Part shown: positions 1 through 12,950 of the stretch, in pieces
Position numbering within the stretch: position 1 is the stretch's first letter
Layout of the letters: every line of letters starts with the position of its first letter
NCBI RefSeq assembly: GCF_000150275.1
Contig: NW_002060943.1
Location: forward strand, 6,254,299 to 6,318,298
Direction: 5' to 3'
DNA: 64,000 bases
From: Trichoplax adhaerens
Taxonomy: Eukaryota > Placozoa > Uniplacotomia > Trichoplacea > Trichoplacidae
Notes under the pieces: generated by a model
Seen by the model: the letters and a program-made list of their open reading frames with translations, nothing else
Database searches by the model: none
What the model was told of the DNA's origin: nothing
Translations under genes and position numbers: made by a program

Positions 1-2650
1 GGTACAATAACAGGCAGACACTAGCCATTTTTATGAGTAAGTTCATACCGAAAAGAGTAAAAGACTAAAAGTATATAAATTACAAATTAGCAAAGGAGAA
101 GGAAAATGGAGGTAAGTTTGTTGAAATGCACTACTCATTCGTCAAAGCAACGGTGCAGCTATCCAAATACTCTCTACAATTAGCCGCGTACCCGTAGCGC
201 TAGATTGACAAAGTGAAGTGGTCAGCAGGAAAGAAGAATAAGCAGATGAAAAAAAACCGACTAAAAGAGTGAATTGTCCATGCGGTATCGAGCTTACCTC
301 AGTAATGTTATCATAGTGTCCTGTAGCTTCTAAAATCAAATGCTGTCTAAAAAGGGTAAGATTTTGATCGCTATAAGATATCGTGGTATCATTATTTTGG
401 TTTAAACCAGCATCTTTTAATAAACGAGTGAATTCCGACAGTGCCAAGTGTTGCTGGCCATTGCTTGTCCATCTTGGATCGTATTTTCGATAGATGTAAT
501 CAAGAAATTCTCTATCGTAACCAATAGAATGGCAAAAGGTTATGGTAAAGTAACTCATAAAGAGAACAGCAAGTAAAAGTTTCAATTTCATCATGACTGA
601 TGTATCGCAGTGGATTGGATAGAGTAATCTTTGAAGTTAATCTTGTCCCTCAACGAGCAGCAATTTTCAATCGACCTCAAGCTACGGACTGTTAATTTTA
701 TTTAATAATGGCTATTTTCGACCATCATGCTTTGATTATACAGTATAGCGTAACATATGAGTATGGATACTGTCCAGTCTCGACGCCGTCCAGTCCTGGT
801 ACAGTACGGTATAATTATTATTTTGATCGACATCAATAGATGTTGACTGGATAAAAAGAGTAGACAGCTGCACGTGTTGTGATCAGTAATAGTATTACCA
901 ATTGTAAAATGGTTTTGACCAGCGCTACATGTATCACTGGCTGATAGTTTATGTTGGAAACTTTGAAGAAATAAAACATCACAAGCCCATTGCTCAAGGT
1001 TGTACTGATTTATCAGCATGGAATTTATGCCACATTGAAAAGTCCATTGCTTTTAAATTGAAACATATAATTTAAGGCAACGCCATAGCTGAACATCTTT
1101 CAACCATTATAATCATCGTAATTTTATTTGACAGAGTTTGCCACGCCTCTGCATGCTTGGTTTTTACTGGTTGCAATGTGATGAAAATGGATGCCGCCCA
1201 GTATACAGTATTGCAGTCGTTAGCGGACTATACCAGCATTTAACGAAAAGGTCACGCTGCAACAATCCTTTGATGTTGTTCTCACATCGCACTGGCATAC
1301 CATACAAGAAGCAGCCATTCAAATGGTTCCAATCGGCATCCAACTGTCAATCATTCATTGAAGTAGTACTTTTGTAAGGTAGTTGCGCCTATGTACCCAT
1401 CATCTCCATGGAGGCAAGAATAGAGATCGATAGAATCAGCCATTTTCCTATCGTGTCTAAAAAATAAATTTGTAATTAGTAATTGACGCGTTGGTTGGTG
1501 CCCCGTTCGTTGAGTGGGGTCGTTTTCTACTGCAGTTGTATTGGTAGAATCGATCATTGCTGAGCTTTTGCCAAAAGACACACACAAAAAATCGATCCAA
1601 ATTTTCCAATAGATACTCCATATACAGTATAATACAATATAGTACTGCGTTCTTGTATGGCTATCCAATTGATGTTGGCCTTATGCAAATAGACACAAAA
1701 GGAAAAATTGACCTCGACCTTTTAATAGACGTACTGTAGTAAAGTAGGTATCGATCAATCGAATAGGACTAATAGCTGCCACGTTGTCAATAAATACTTC
1801 TTGTAGATTCTAATCCCTCAACATGGTTATCAGTTAACCGGTCAGAATGAAACAGATGATGTTATCACTACCCGTTCTACCAACCAACGAATTATCCCGT
1901 TAAGTGAAATTCAATGAATTGTCTAGCTTAATTCTAGATTGATCCATACTTTTATTAATATTACTAGTAGTCTAGTATTTGTACCAGGTAAATTTTATTG
2001 GATAAAGTTTGGCAGAGTACTTTTTAAAACGTATACAGGCGTAGGGACTGGTAATGATAGAAACTTCTTGACTCGAATACTACCCTGCGACTACTTTCAT
2101 CGCAATCTTCTGAATGCTTTGCCATGGAGTATGTCTTGAGAAATCCAGTAAAGAGTGTACATTCAATTAAACTGTAGTCTACAGTACTGCATATTGATTG
2201 ACCCACGGTCGATTAACTGATTGACTATTACCTGCTATCGTAAGCAGCTCTTCCGCGAGAAATAGAATGGTTCATGGCTGTATGACTAGAATTAAGAGGA
2301 TACAGTACAGAAGAATGAAATGAAATTTGTTGCTGTGCACTCCATGTTTTACTACGGTAGCTAAGCTCAGACATTCTTTCAAAATGAGGCGGTAGAGCAG
2401 AGATGCATAGCGATGTGTCATGATGACTTCTTATTATGGATCATTTGCATTCCAATAAAACACTACTGTTCGTACTGTAACACATGATGAGAATGATGTC
2501 TTTGAAGAAATAGCATTAGTCTCCTTCTACAATAGCTTGTTGGTCGTATATTGTAGTGCATAGTCTCGATCAATTTGACAGAGCTCAGATCAAGTGTATT
2601 AGAGAGGTTGACAAAATTTTACCATGTAGCCACAGGTGATGAAAATGAAT
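1..2650. repeat. Segmental duplication, copy A
   Basis: DNA from the left edge to about 2650 aligns in order, with gaps, to 12350-15375. Matching blocks include intron DNA left of the exon (about 1-240 against 12353-12580), the exon itself, the block around 1335-1365 against 13340-13375, the block at 1765-1880 against 13545-13660, and the block at 2480-2640 against 15240-15375. Both coding and non-coding DNA are shared, so this is a DNA-level tandem duplication and not retroposition. The true left boundary is outside the window. Confidence 0.8.
298..594 (-). CDS. First exon of a second ZIP-type metal transporter (copy A), rest off the left edge
   Basis: This single exon runs from an ATG at 594 to a GAG|GTAAGC donor at 298. 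It encodes about 99 residues: a hydrophobic signal peptide, then a short extracellular helical segment with two Asn-X-Thr/Ser glycosylation sites near its end. It is a close paralog of exon 1 of the complete ZIP gene at 8465-12950, sharing the runs [10 protein letters not shown] and [15 protein letters not shown]. The donor sits at the same place and the same flanking DNA surrounds both. Translation past the donor soon loses similarity, so it is a true exon end. The remaining seven exons should lie left of position 1. What is seen is exon 1 only. That the gene is intact is inference; it could be an isolated duplicated exon. Confidence 0.75.
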
Positions 2651-3606
2651 ACAGTACTGCACTGTCGATGTGACTACTAAGAGAAAAAAAATGCACAATC
2701 ATCACTTGTAAAACTAATTTTTTTTACTGCACTACATTGGTCATTCAATGTCATTGAAAGTGCATTTGGATCCATTGGATTGAATGAATCCCTCCTGCAT
2801 TCCTGCTATTTTTTTCTTTTTAATTTGCCTAAAAGGTTTCATTCTAGTAATTTATTCCATGGGTGATCAGGCCAATTATGAAGTGAGAAATGGCAAACGT
2901 TGATAACCCTCAATTAAACTACGGTTGTACTTACTTTCAATACAGTGGGTAAGGTACATCAGTGGACATAGCCATGATACGATGACTTGATCAGGTTGGA
3001 GGGAAATGATTTCCAAATAAAAATGGAATAAGTCAATGGTCCAACTTGGAAAGGTATTTCCACTTCCTATTAGCTTTCCTCGCTCCCAAAATGAATTTGC
3101 AATAGAAAGAAACTTTCAATAGTGTTATTCTATTTTTATACCTGTCCAACGTTGATATTTTCCCATGATGACTTTAGAGCTTTGCGGCCTTGATGAATGT
3201 TTTGAGAGGCTTGGGTAGTGCGTTATACAATACGCTAAAATACAAGACATGATATAGAATCTTCACCGACATCGTTATTGAGTACCGTTGTCAATCATCG
3301 CAAAGGACTAACGAGAATTGGAGATGCATTGCGAGCATTTTGTACCCGAGGTAAGGTTCCATACGGTACTCTTCACAATACGAAATAATATCACATCTTC
3401 GCCAATGGCGTGATTTACTATGACATCCCTGACCGCAATGCAGCACTAGTGCATTGCGGCCTTTCATCAAGTCTTTGCGACCTTCGTCGGCTAAATCCAA
3501 CTTGGAACTCGTCCCTTTTGTTGATGCTTTTAGTGCACTGCGGTCGTCAAAAGTCCTTTGCGATCGACAATTATGGCAAGCATGTTTTCATCCTTTGTAA
3601 AATGGT
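2651..3606. other. Intergenic DNA, no gene seen
   Basis: Short open frames only, with none showing family similarity or usable splice structure. Scattered TACAGTA/TACTGTA words occur. At 3430-3560 two imperfect copies of a GCATTGCGGCCTTTCATCAA-like stretch hint at an old local duplication. Confidence 0.6.
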
Positions 3607-4338
3607 TTTACAGACTGGATGCCTACTTCACGAAAGCTGCTCTAGGCCATGACTGAAAATTGTACTATGCTAGAATAATTCCTTTCTGATGTCTTGCTTG
3701 ACTTCACTTTATTGCATGCGTTGACTTGGTAGTTCTTCTTCGGAAGATGATCTGCATGGAGATCTTTACAGACTGGATACCTAATTAACATGACTGAAAA
3801 TTGTACTATGCTAGAATAATTACTTTCTAATGTTTTGCTTGACTTCACTTTATTGCATGCGTGACTTGGTAGTTCTTCTTCGGAAGATGATCTGCATGGA
3901 GATCTTTACAGACTGCATACCTACTTCACGAAAGCTGCTCTAGGCCATGACTGAAAATTGTACTATGCTAGAATAGTTACTTTCTGATGTTTTGCTTGAC
4001 TTCAATTTATTGCATGCGTTGACTTGGTAGTTCTTCTTCGGAAGATGATCTACATGGAGATCTGCATACCTAATTAACATGACTGAAAATTGTACTATGC
4101 TAGAATAATTACTTTCTGATGTCTTGCTTGACTTCACTTTATTGCATGCGTTGACTTGGTAATTCTTCTTCGGAAGATGATCTGCATGGAGATCTTTACA
4201 GACTGCATACCTAATTAACATGACTGAAAATTGTACTATGCTAGAATAATTACTTTCTGATGTTTTGATTGACTTCAATTTATTGCATGAGTGACTTGGT
4301 AGTTCTTCTTCGGAAGATGATCTGCATGGAGATCTAGC
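3607..4338. repeat. Tandem repeat, five copies of a roughly 141-bp unit
   Basis: Five direct copies begin at CATGACTGAAAATTG at 3648, 3789, 3946, 4078 and 4219, giving spacings of 141, 157, 132 and 141 bp. Each unit continues through TTGCATGCGTTGACTTGGTA and TTCTTCGGAAGATGATCTGC. The long spacing carries an extra TTCACGAAAGCTGCTCTAGG segment that also precedes the first copy. Because 141 and 132 are multiples of three, the minus strand keeps an open frame of about 136 codons through three units. The 157-bp spacing breaks that frame, so I do not call a protein. Confidence 0.92.
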
Positions 4339-4991
4339 TGCGTACATCATAGGTAGCTAATACTATATTCAATTCAATCCATTCTATTTTTAATAGCTAG
4401 TAAATCAATCTACATCGTTGCCGGATGCCTTCCATTATCATTTATCAATGCTGACTCAGTCGGTAGCCGCGTACAGTAAAATATCTTTACCAAAGCTGAG
4501 GAAGCAGTACTATATCAAGGTTTAGCGTTAAAATAAATCAATATCGGTCTAAGACGGAGTAATCTAGGACTATACTACACGTTCTGCAAGTGCTAACGAT
4601 CATACATTCTCTATTCTGAATGATGAAGCCACCGATGATAGCGTGAAAATTTTGAATTTGGTCATGGAATAGCGATTGAACCAATGCGTCAACATCAACT
4701 ATCACCGTACACACAGTATTCACAGCGTAAAGGCAGCGAATACTGGAAAGAGAAAGGGACAGGATACGATCGTTGGCTAGCGATGTGTAGGCCGACTTTT
4801 TGGCTGATCATTTCAAATGTACATTACTGACAATCCGTACTTGTATTCTAAGTACACGACAGAACTCCAAATCATCTGCTAGATTGGTCTTGCACAGAAA
4901 CTTACGCTATAGTTTCGCTTATATTAGATTGAATGTGTAACCGTAACGGATCAATTCAAAAAAGGATCCCAGTCTTTGAATTGCAAAAAAA

Positions 4992-5064
4992 GGATCAATT
5001 CGATTAGACGTCGGTCTAGCAGAGTAGAGCAAAACTTGCTAGGTCCGTCTAATCCAATTGATCC
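4992..5064. repeat. Imperfect inverted repeat (hairpin)
   Basis: The left arm begins GGATCAATTCGATTAGACG and the right arm, on the other strand, reads GGATCAATTGGATTAGACGG. Both arms run on into CTAGCA. Arms of about 29 bases enclose a short AT-rich loop. Another GGATCAATTC lies just upstream at 4949. The structure could be a small MITE remnant; no coding capacity and no clear target-site duplication were seen. Confidence 0.75.
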
Positions 5065-5552
5065 AGTGTAACAAGACATAGAGGATGAGTTAAACTAAGT
5101 GTTGCTCGAGTTTTATAAAGCAAACTTATGGATTGCGGCTGGATAATGTCGAGCAAAGCAAACAGAGTGACTGTCCTTTAAGTTAATAACGACACTAGAG
5201 ATGGTAACTACAGTATGATGACACTGCTATGAATGCCTATGATATTCCGCCGGTTCAAAGAACGCGTAGCTCTGTACTTGATTTCGGTAGCGAGTACTCG
5301 CTCGCTATATGAGTATTTCATGGACTATGCTGTACGAATACTCGTACTTGTACTTTTTACTTTACATTATCTATTTAATTTAACCATTTCAATATTCGAC
5401 GTATCATTTTATTACAGATTGCGTTTAAAAGGAAAACTTTGGATCTACTGCTACCATAAGTCAGTATAGCTTATGCTACACGTTTATAACATCCTGTACT
5501 TCAAGGATTCTCAAAGTTAAAATCCCTACTCTATTATTTGCTATCAAATTAT

Positions 5553-5740
5553 TCTGTTTCAAGCTACAATACGACATACAGCATCTCCTGTCGGATAGCG
5601 TCATTTACTACTGTACTATACTAGGCTGATATTCAATGACATGATCACGAAATTGTTCTGTTTCCATCTACAAAATGCGAAATCCAGTATCGGATAACAT
5701 CATTTACTACTGTACTAGACTGTTATTCAAGGGCATCATC
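5553..5740. repeat. Degenerate direct duplication, unit about 100 bp
   Basis: Two consecutive copies share AATT(A/G)TTCTGTTTC, CGGATA(G/A)C(G/A)TCATTTAC and TACTGTACTA. They start at about 5553 and 5651. Similarity is partial, suggesting an old duplication. Confidence 0.6.
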
Positions 5741-8464
5741 CAAATTATATGCACACGATTTAAGTTTTAAAGACTGAAACTTCAAGTACAGTCATGATAC
5801 CTACTCCTACGCTTGTATTAACTACGTCTTAGCAATCTATCTTAACTCAACATCAGTATTTTGAACGACATAGAAACGTCGCTAATCTAATTGGAATCAA
5901 TCTGTTCTCCGTTAGCACTTTACGCTAAAGACTGGTCATTGAAGGCTGTAGAAATAATAATTGTTGATAAAAACTACCTACAATAGTGATGTATATTGCC
6001 TGTAGCAGATTGTACAGTTGCAGTATACTGCACGTGGACGTAAGTTAGTGTCCATGGCATCAGTCAAACTGCTGTACTACATAGTACGTTTACAAGTGGA
6101 GTAAAAATGCCATTATTTTGTCTTGAAATACTTCTATCCTTTTGCTTGAGCTAATTTTGACTATGACGGACTACCATATTCAAAATGATTTTAATACCAT
6201 TCATTATTTTCAATCAAGCTGCAGTATTCCGTTCAAATGATACGTTTGAATAATAAGTACTTGCTGTTCGATCGACATCGAAGCTTTCTGTATTATGCAC
6301 CATTGCTAAACAACTGATCTATGGCCGATTGATGCTACTGATGGTCTAGGATACAAGTAGCTGTCTTTGCCATAGATTATACTGTATAAATTATAACATA
6401 GTCATAATTTTGTATTCAATCCATTTCCTGTGCTGTACAGTATACGCGCATACCCGTAACTACTATTGACAGTAAAAATATTATTACACGAACAAGATTT
6501 CAATAGAATTGTAAGTAGGGATAAGAGTGATGGATGTTTCCACTTCAGTAGTTTCTATCAAGTTCGCCATCATTGCTATTAATTATATAATTATAGTCGT
6601 ACACTTTGGTGCATGAGAAACTATATCAAGTATTGTTAATATGAATTTTTAAATATGGGAACGATAAAATTAGCTTTGATGCGACCAATTATATATATGG
6701 CAGATATATACGCATTAATGTAATGAACAAGTTAAAAGTTATTTTGATGTACGTTTAAATATTAAAATTGCACTATGCCGTGACCGCTGTATCGCCATTC
6801 TTTCAATGACCAGATCGTGTTTTGATCGTTTTTTTATATCGTATTTATTGGTAACAGTAAATAAAAAATTGAACACAATATTAATGTTTTGCGCATTTGA
6901 AATGGCCGATGAAGCGTTGAAAAGCTTACCATGCCACATTGCATATCATAGATATCGATGTCCTGCTGGCATATTCCTTAGGTCTTAGTTTAATGCCATT
7001 GCAATCTAGGTAACTTTTGCAAATATGTATACCGTATGTAACGTTACGATCCAATGAGATAATCATAGTTGGAAACGCTCATATAAATTAATATGGTATT
7101 TCGTACAGTTAATTTATGCTGTAGTAATACATTACAGGATAGAGACTCGTCGATTACATCTAATCCCAAATTTGTAATATAGAATTAAAGTCTCGATAGG
7201 AACTTTACGCCTTACAATGAATTGGTTTATAGCCTTTTCATGCTACTACGTTATTATACTTTCGAAACACACAACTACTGTAACTAGTCGAAATCACTAC
7301 ACACCTTTCAGTATCTTCATTTATTAAAGCAGTACGATTTCGCAATGTGTGTATATGTACAACGCAGTAGTCATTGCAGCAGTTAATATAAATTTTACTA
7401 AAAATTTCCTAAGATTATCACCTCAGATTTAGTTAGGGCAAAGAATGGTATTATGCTCAAGCTACGAGTAAGTAGAAAATAAAATTGAGTTACCAATCCA
7501 GGGAAAATTTTATTCTTTTCTTAGCAGAATCTACAAATTATACTCCGCAGTTGAAATTTTATAAGATTAAGTAACGGACTACTTCTATGAATCTATCGAT
7601 AGGCCACCAGCACATTACAACGAGCAGACGATGAATGTTAAGATTTTTATTGAGAGTTATTTATTATTTTTAATAATTTTATTTAGTAGAAGAAAATAGA
7701 AAATTTATGTTACAGGTTACTTTGTAAGGATAAATTGCAATCGATTTTCATTCTTCCAATCCATGTTATGTTAGTTAGCAATAGTGAATAGCGATTACAT
7801 TCGTAAATTGTAGTATAATTGTATCAGTAGAAGTTCTTGACTTTGGTTGTATACTCGTATATTCAAAACTAAAAATTTTTAGCAAAGATTTAACCTAATA
7901 TCATTTTATTATCGCATGATATACCCGTATACCTTACGAACGATAAACATCGTATGATGTCGTCTTTATAAAGCGAGCTTTAGTACATTTCATTCAGTAA
8001 AATGACATTCTATTTTACAGATCATTTTGTTTGGATTGCTTCGTGCTAGAAGATCGGCATTATTCACCGTAGGACGCATACACGACATAAAAGCAATACG
8101 ATTAAATAGAGAATTAGGTGGGATTGTGTCATGAGTACAGACCCATGAGTTCATGATCGAAGGTCTACATTCTCCACAGTAGATAGCACATTACACAAGC
8201 AGAAATTTTAAATTTTACAGTTCAGGATTATATCGTCCGTCGCGGAGGTCTACATTTCTTACCGTACTGCAGACTATGCACATAAAGTATAAAAAGTTTA
8301 TAATTAATTTTACGAGAATTGCGTAGTCATCAAGGTCTACTTTTTTCACTGTACACGTTGTAATAAAACAACAACGGAAAAAAGGGACAGGAAATGATTA
8401 TTTGATCAATTTTACTTACTATTAATGAGCAGTAAAATTTAATCTTCTTTTAGGAACAACTTCT

Positions 8465-11400
8465 TCAAATCTGAATGTCATTTTCATAAACAGCTAAAAC
8501 AATCATTATTCCGAATCCAGTTAACAATCCAATGTTCTGTATAAGGAAAAGGGACCAAAAACTTGATTTCTTCGCCTTTTTTTCACCGTTATCGTCTGAC
8601 AGTTCTAGTTGCTCAGTCATTTCCGGTAACTTGTAATATTAAAATTGTTAATTTAATTATAAGAGTAAGTAAAATCGGAATTATTACACTATCTTTACTT
8701 ATGTATAGGTAATCCATTTATGATTATATACAAAATACTTTTAATTTGCTATTGGCTCACCATTGCGGCTAACGATATATAAAGGAATATCCCAGCAGCA
8801 ACTCCAAATATGTACTGACTGGCAGCAGGATCTTCTCCAATTAAGATGCCAAATGCCAAGCCAATAAAGCAGGTAGAAGCACAGAAGAAATTACACATAG
8901 CGGCTCGCTTTACCGACATTCCGGAATTAACGAGGATAGCGAAATCGCCTTGACACGAAAATATTAAATGTATGCGATTTACACAACATAATTAAAATTT
9001 CATGTTGATATACGAATTTCAGTTTATTCTAAAATTATGAATTTGTAGTTAAGTAGATCGAGAGATTAATAGAAGTAAATTGTTACCGAGTTCATGAGGG
9101 ACTTCTTCGCAAAGTATGGCGATTGATGTACTGATTCCTTGGGGTATCGAAGTTTTAAAGGCTGCACCCATAGCTAATCCATCAGTAAAGTTGTGGAGGG
9201 CATCACCAATTAATATCAGCCAAGCAACACTTGCAATCACCTTGGGTTTTTTCTTGGTCACCACCTCAACACCTTCTATGTTAAAATAACAGCACAGCAA
9301 TACGATATATTAATGTCAACCTTGACGTAAATTAAAATAAATCATCAGAGAAGATAGGATTGTGGATTAAGGGAGCTAGGTCTACCTTCATTTGTTGTGT
9401 CAGGATTTCTAGTATTAATTTGATAAGAAATACTATTCATTCTGACAATACCAACATCTACGTCCTCTTCTTTACTAGCTAGGTTAGCGTTCTAAACGAT
9501 ATAGAGTATCGAGATGTGAGAATTTAAACAGGTATGAGGCTTCAATAATTGATTAATAATTCCTTAATATGAGCTTGCATTAAAATGGATAAATACGAGT
9601 ATGATGTACAGTAGTAATAATCTTGATAGTTGTTTCCTTGACCTACCCTTAGTTTTGATAAGTGTATAATTAGCTTGTCGAAAATATAAAAAAAGTAGAT
9701 TCCACCTAGGACAGCAATCCCTTTCACTAGCTCCTCGTATTTTGTTTTCGGGTCAAGTCCAAGGTTAAACGCCTAAATAGAAGTTGTTCAACGAATTAGT
9801 GATGAATAAAATAATCTGAATTTAAAATGTATACAAGTCGTCATTGCTTATAGTGTACATATACAGTACAGTGTATTTTCAGTATCATAAAATGTTTGGA
9901 AGGTATCGGATAGATTCTATGAAAAAATTAGGTTATAACAGTGGTAACCATACTAACATAATGATACTCACGCCTGGAATGAGATGTAATACAGCGTTTC
10001 CAGATAAAGTACTGACAGCGAGTGCTATCATAAATATCATTGCTTTCTTATACGTCGCTCCATTCATGAAAGGCAGTATAGCAGCTCCGAGGACAGATCC
10101 CAAACAAATAATCGTTGTAAATAGAATGCCGAATCCCCACACTACAAGTAGAACAGGGAAATCTTTAGTGAATAGCATTACTGTCGTATCACTATTTACA
10201 GTAATTGATTGAAGAAAGAGCCGGCATTCCTCTTGGTAAAGGATGCATTAAACATTGTTACTTACTTTTTACGAGGTCTTGTGCTTTGTTGGAAGGAGGA
10301 GCAAAATACTTGGTATTATTTTTACAAGCTTTACTCAGAACTTGTTGTAGAATGGCTGGGCATATAGATGAGAATTGAGAATACGAAATGCCATACTTCT
10401 CCTTAGCGTTTGCAATAATAAAGAAATCTCTGGAGGATAGGCACTAGAAGTAGAATACGCGTATATTATTCTGAGATAGCTTTAGCCAGACTCGAATGAG
10501 TAAATGAAAAAATTTAAAAACATTTAAGACTGTCAAATCAATCAGAGTCCCTTAATACTCGTACAGTAAATACTCGTAAGTACAAATAATAATATTTATC
10601 GGTGCATCCAGTCAGACAATGGTGCAGTGATATCAAGAGAAATTTATGATTTAGGTACGTATACTGAGTTTGTATGAAACAAATTTGTTAAATACAGATT
10701 ATGATATTGATAGATTTTTATCGTTTCTCACTTACATACTGTACGCTGTATAGTACTATAAATATATCTTGCTTTTAAGCCCTTTCAAGAAAATTACCTA
10801 AAATCTACGGAATTTGCGCGATTACTTTTGAAAATATTTTATTTGACATTTTGTACCCAAAGTTGACTAAAATTACGGTACTTAGAACAGTAAAATAACA
10901 AAAGAACTTGTATCAGTATTCACTCTGTAAGATTGGGAGAGAAGTGAAGAAAATTCCGTAAATATATTAAGCCCATTTAAGAAAAGTTGACTCTTATGCT
11001 GTATAATCTACGCAGGTTGCGATTATTTTTATTTCAAATTTTGTACCACAAGTTGACTGACTAAATTACTTTGGAATACGTAGTAAGATACAGCACTATG
11101 GCAATCGAACTTGGATCAGCATTGCCTCTGAAGGATTCGAAGAGAAAGTGAAAAAATTTCTGCAAATAAATGTATTGCTATATTGACATTGAATTCAAGT
11201 TAAAAGTAATGAATAATTCATAATCATTTATACAGTAGTCGTTTTGGGATATTTATGCATAAATCAGCATGATTAATCATAACTGAGTGTACTGTAATAT
11301 CATAGCTATTGTATAATGTACAGTATGCTGTAAACAACAAGGGGTTCAATAATTAGAATTAATTAATATAATAAGGGTTGCAATCCATGTACTGTATATT

Positions 11401-12950
11401 CACCACAATAAGGTAATGCATGAGCACGGTAATCAATACTGTACTTTGTACACAATAAATTACGTACATAAAGTTTCCGAAGTTTTGATGATGATCAAGC
11501 GCAGGATTCGCATGGGACATACAGTATATACTGTATTATCACAGTTAGGAACTTTCGAAGATTTGAACGATTGCATATGCACGTTGGGGATGACCGTACT
11601 AATTATTTTATACTTTAATTAGGTGGCCTTACTGCAAGTTTTGCATGCATAAAAATTAGGAATAGAATGACACCGCAACAATTATACTGTCATTATTATA
11701 ATAACTATGAATGTGAATATCTAATTTGGTGAGTAATTTTTTGGACTATTGCTACCATTAAAACAGCGAAAAGCCTTCTATATCTACTTCACTGTACGTC
11801 GTACAGTACAGTACAGTATATCCACATTTTGAATTGGGGCCTACTTTATACTACTATTATCGTGGGGGTACGTCTTCCATATGACTTCTAGTTTTACTGT
11901 AATGAGTGGTGCCATAAGCATCCCATTTCTTCAATAAAAAAAATTATTAATGAAAAAATAATAATGATGCCGTAATACAGATCATAGATCGACCTTAAAA
12001 TACGACTTGACTTATTGGTTCACATCTACAGTACGATAATCATGAATGGAGACAGCCACTGGTTCGCTGGGGTTTACATTTTGCAGTTTCTTGTCCTACA
12101 GTATTTTACTTATCAGAAATAGGCGCAGTACAGGGTGTTAAAGGGTGTTTAAAAAAGTCTTGTAAATAAAAGTGAAAAAAAATGTGACTTAAACTGAGCT
12201 ACAAAAATGGCTGTAGCATACAGCCATAATAAATACGTCTATTTTCATCAAAACATTGTGACTTGGCAAGCAAGCTGTACAATATGCTGTTGAGTTTTGG
12301 AATCGCGAGTATGGAGTAGAGTGAAACGATAAAATAGTATATACTGTACTGTTGTACAATAATAGGCAGACACTGCCATTTTACGCTAGCAAGTTAATAC
12401 CGAAATGAGTAAAAGTATATAAATGACAAAATAGGAAAGGAGAAGGAAAATGGAGGTAAGTTTGTTGAAATGCACTACTCATTCGTCAAAGCAACGGAGC
12501 AGCTATCCAAATACCCTATACAAATTACCCGCGTACCCGTAGAGCTACATTGACAAAATGAAGTGATATGTAGGAAAGCAGAAACAACACATGATAAGAT
12601 CTACAAGAGTAAATTTAATTGTCCAATGTTTATGTGGTAACGAGCTTACTTACCTCGGTAATGTTATCATAGTGTCCAGTGGCTTCTAAGATCAAATATC
12701 GTCTAAAAAGGGTAAGATTTCGATCGCTATAAGATACCCAGGTATCGTTATTTTCGTTTAAACCAGCATCTCTTAATAGACGGCTGAAATCCGACAGTGC
12801 CAACTGATGCTGGCCATTGCCTCTCCATCTTCGATCGTATTTGTGATAGATATAATCAAGAAATTCTCTATCGTAACTATTGGAATGGCAGAAGGTTATG
12901 GTAAAGGAACTCATGAAGATAACAGTGAGTAAAAGTTTCATGTTGATCAT
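8465..12950 (-). CDS. ZIP8/ZIP14-type divalent metal transporter (SLC39 family), eight exons
   Basis: Exons on the minus strand: 12950-12654, 10443-10266, 10162-9972, 9772-9647, 9491-9386, 9275-9087, 8948-8761 and 8629-8465. Phases close to give 479 aa, near human ZIP14 (492). The protein has a signal peptide, an N-terminal helical domain with the [10 protein letters not shown] block of LIV-1 type ZIPs, then eight predicted membrane segments. TM4 carries [12 protein letters not shown]5 carries EEVPHELGD, where Glu replaces the first His of the usual HEXPHEXGD motif. That change marks the ZIP8/ZIP14 branch, which imports zinc, iron and manganese across plasma or endosomal membranes. The last exons read [17 protein letters not shown] and LPEMTEQ. 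The usual ADM of family members is AAM here. Exon 3 could instead start 18 nt upstream at 10180 in the same frame. Intron 1 is 2.2 kb and the others are short. The specific substrate is inferred from the family. Confidence 0.93.
10444..12653 (-). other. Intron 1 of the ZIP gene
   Basis: 2.2 kb between the signal-peptide exon and exon 2, with no additional exon recognised. It includes a degenerate duplication (about 10750-11165), dense TACAGTA runs near 11800, and at its right end the duplicated block shared with positions 1-240. Confidence 0.6.
10750..11165. repeat. Degenerate tandem duplication, period about 190 bp
   Basis: Two successive copies within ZIP intron 1 share TGCTGTATA or TACGCTGTATA, CGCGATTA or GCGATTA, TTTTGTACC(C/A)CAAAGTTGACT and the GAGA(A/G)AAGTGAA(G/A)AAA segments. 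The clearest landmarks, AAGTTGACT, lie at about 10860 and 11051. Similarity is partial. Confidence 0.6.

Larger units (their letters stand above)
4339..8464. other. Intergenic DNA between the two ZIP genes
   Basis: No coding exon can be supported here. The stretch contains an inverted repeat (4992-5064), a degenerate direct duplication (about 5553-5740) and three weak copies of AGGTCTACATT spaced about 86 bp apart (8160, 8247, 8333). TACTGTA-type words are frequent. The 3' UTR of the ZIP gene is expected just left of 8465. Confidence 0.55.

Noticed and set aside
3940-4350. A 136-codon minus-strand frame with repeated peptide units
   Set aside because: It is open only because two repeat spacings are multiples of three. 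The 157-bp spacing breaks it, and composition and start context give no support for a protein.
5233-5469. 78-codon plus-strand frame
   Set aside because: Leucine/tyrosine-rich random-looking translation in AT-rich DNA, with no family similarity and no splice partners.
9844-10212. 122-codon plus-strand frame
   Set aside because: Antisense shadow of ZIP exon 3, which explains the conserved sequence on the other strand.
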